The notes under the pieces were generated by a model. The model made no database searches, had not been told where the DNA came from, and saw only the letters and a list, made by a program, of their open reading frames with translations. 14,673 bases of DNA from Oceanospirillaceae bacterium (GTDB taxonomy: Bacteria; Pseudomonadota; Gammaproteobacteria; Pseudomonadales; Balneatricaceae): the NCBI GenBank assembly GCA_003521845.1, contig DPHB01000004.1:76644-91316 (forward strand). The letters run 5' to 3'. The position numbers and the translations under genes were made by a program. This document shows positions 14,058 to 14,673 of this stretch, one piece after another (the first letter of the stretch is position 1; every line of letters starts with the position of its first letter).

Positions 14058-14624
14058 ATGGCGAATTATAGCACTAACGAATTCAAGAATGGTCTTAAAG
14101 TGATGCTGGAAGGCGACCCATGCTCCATGGTGGACGTGGAGTTTGTTAAGCCAGGTAAAGGCCAAGCGTTTACTCGCGTCAAAATGAGAAACCTAAAAAG
14201 CGGTCGTACTTGGGATCGTACCTTTAAGTCTGGCGAAAGCATTGAAAGTGCTGACGTCATGGACCGTGATATGGAATACGTTTACACCGATGGCGAATTC
14301 TGGCACTTCATGTTGACTGATGGTTCTTATGAGCAATTTGGCGCTGATGAAGCCGCCGTTGGCGATTGCACCAAGTGGCTAAAAGAGCAGGAAGTTTACC
14401 AGGTGACCTTGTGGAACGATTCCCCAATTTCTGTGGCACCACCCAACTTTATTGAGTTGGAAGTGACCGAAACAGACCCAGGCCTAAAAGGCGATACAGC
14501 ACAAGGTGGCAGCAAGCCAGCTTACCTGACCACAGGTGCTATGGTACGTGTACCTTTATTTATCGAAATTGGCGAAGTATTGAAGGTTGATACTCGCACC
14601 GGTGATTACGTAAGCCGTGCTTAA
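14058..14624 (+). CDS. efp: Elongation factor P
   Basis: A 188-residue three-domain translation factor that relieves ribosome stalling at polyproline stretches. The modified lysine is Lys34 in VKPGKGQAF, the target of EpmA/EpmB beta-lysylation, which agrees with epmB being next door. Other family segments are TFKSGESIE, GEFWHFM, PPNFIELEV, TDPGLKGDTA and the C-terminal IGEVLKVDTRTGDYVSR. Full length. The ATG at 14058 gives the standard N-terminus (MANYSTNEFKNGLKV); an in-frame TTG at 14046 adds four residues without a better ribosome binding site. The Shine-Dalgarno is weak (TTGAG, 14046-14050). Its promoter must lie within the 5' end of the divergent epmB gene but could not be pinned down. 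Confidence 0.96.
   Translation: MANYSTNEFKNGLKVMLEGDPCSMVDVEFVKPGKGQAFTRVKMRNLKSGRTWDRTFKSGESIESADVMDRDMEYVYTDGEFWHFMLTDGSYEQFGADEAAVGDCTKWLKEQEVYQVTLWNDSPISVAPPNFIELEVTETDPGLKGDTAQGGSKPAYLTTGAMVRVPLFIEIGEVLKVDTRTGDYVSRA
14065..14074 (-). promoter_or_regulatory. Extended -10 promoter for epmB inside the efp coding region
   Basis: On the minus strand, GTGCTATAAT (14074-14065) is a perfect TATAAT preceded by TGC, an extended -10 element. It would start transcription near 14058, the first base of efp, and give epmB a leader of about 38 nt. No good -35 is seen at the right distance, as is usual for extended -10 promoters. This implies the divergent transcripts overlap. Confidence 0.45.
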
Positions 14625-14636
14625 GTTATTACTTGT

Positions 14637-14661
14637 GGGGTCAGACCTCAGGTCTGCCCCC
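14637..14661. repeat. GGGG...CCCC palindrome after efp
   Basis: CAGACC (14642-14647) and GGTCTG (14651-14656) pair around a TCA loop. GGGG (14637-14640) and CCCC (14657-14660) extend the stem with one bulged T. It starts 12 bp after the efp stop. There is no T tract after it within the window, so a simple intrinsic terminator is less likely than a REP-like palindrome. It can still block RNA polymerase or protect the efp mRNA 3' end. Confidence 0.6.
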
Positions 14662-14673
14662 AAATATTCTAGG

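Noticed and set aside
14054..14059. Perfect plus-strand TATAAT overlapping the efp start codon
   Set aside because: As a -10 it would start transcription inside efp after its ATG, leaving the true start untranslated; it is most likely chance in an AT-rich start region.

Overview
The window looks like core chromosome from a gammaproteobacterium of the Pseudomonadales/Oceanospirillales type, with moderate base composition. The main evidence is gene order. A Pseudomonas-style zwf-pgl-eda operon sits divergent from hexR. Further on, parC, an AhpA/YtjB-family membrane gene and serB lie together, followed by epmB and efp. YaeQ, DUF3820 and DUF3461 proteins also fit this group. No phage, plasmid, CRISPR or insertion sequence genes are visible.

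Layout. Positions 1-24 are the 3' end of a tRNA, probably initiator tRNA-fMet, followed by a strong UUCG-loop terminator. After about 320 bp without a recognisable gene come two apparently unlinked plus-strand genes: a group II truncated haemoglobin (387-779) and a stand-alone Rieske oxygenase alpha subunit (980-2119). Convergent to these is a minus-strand pair, a DUF3820 protein and YaeQ (2139-2894).

The metabolic core is 3003-6850. zwf, pgl and eda (minus strand) encode glucose-6-phosphate dehydrogenase, 6-phosphogluconolactonase and KDPG aldolase, which are the Entner-Doudoroff steps except Edd. The KDPG-responsive regulator HexR is transcribed divergently. The shared 132-bp intergenic region holds a perfect 15-bp HexR-type palindrome placed to act on both promoters. 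A small lipoprotein gene follows hexR and ends at a bidirectional terminator shared with a DUF3461 gene on the opposite strand.

The right part (7862-14624) carries parC (topoisomerase IV subunit A), a two-TM AhpA/YtjB-family protein with a C-terminal degenerate class III cyclase-like domain, serB (phosphoserine phosphatase), epmB (EF-P beta-lysylation aminomutase) and efp (elongation factor P). epmB and efp are divergent with start codons only 37 bp apart, and they are functionally coupled: EpmB makes the (R)-beta-lysine that is attached to EF-P Lys34.

Most genes are conserved housekeeping genes and I see no convincing new multi-gene system. The least explained features are a 122-bp cloverleaf-like inverted repeat that nearly fills the parC/ahpA-like intergenic space, a smaller GGGG...CCCC palindrome after efp, a Gly at the quinolone-contact position of ParC, the degenerate cyclase module fused to the SerB-linked membrane protein, and the orphan Rieske oxygenase.
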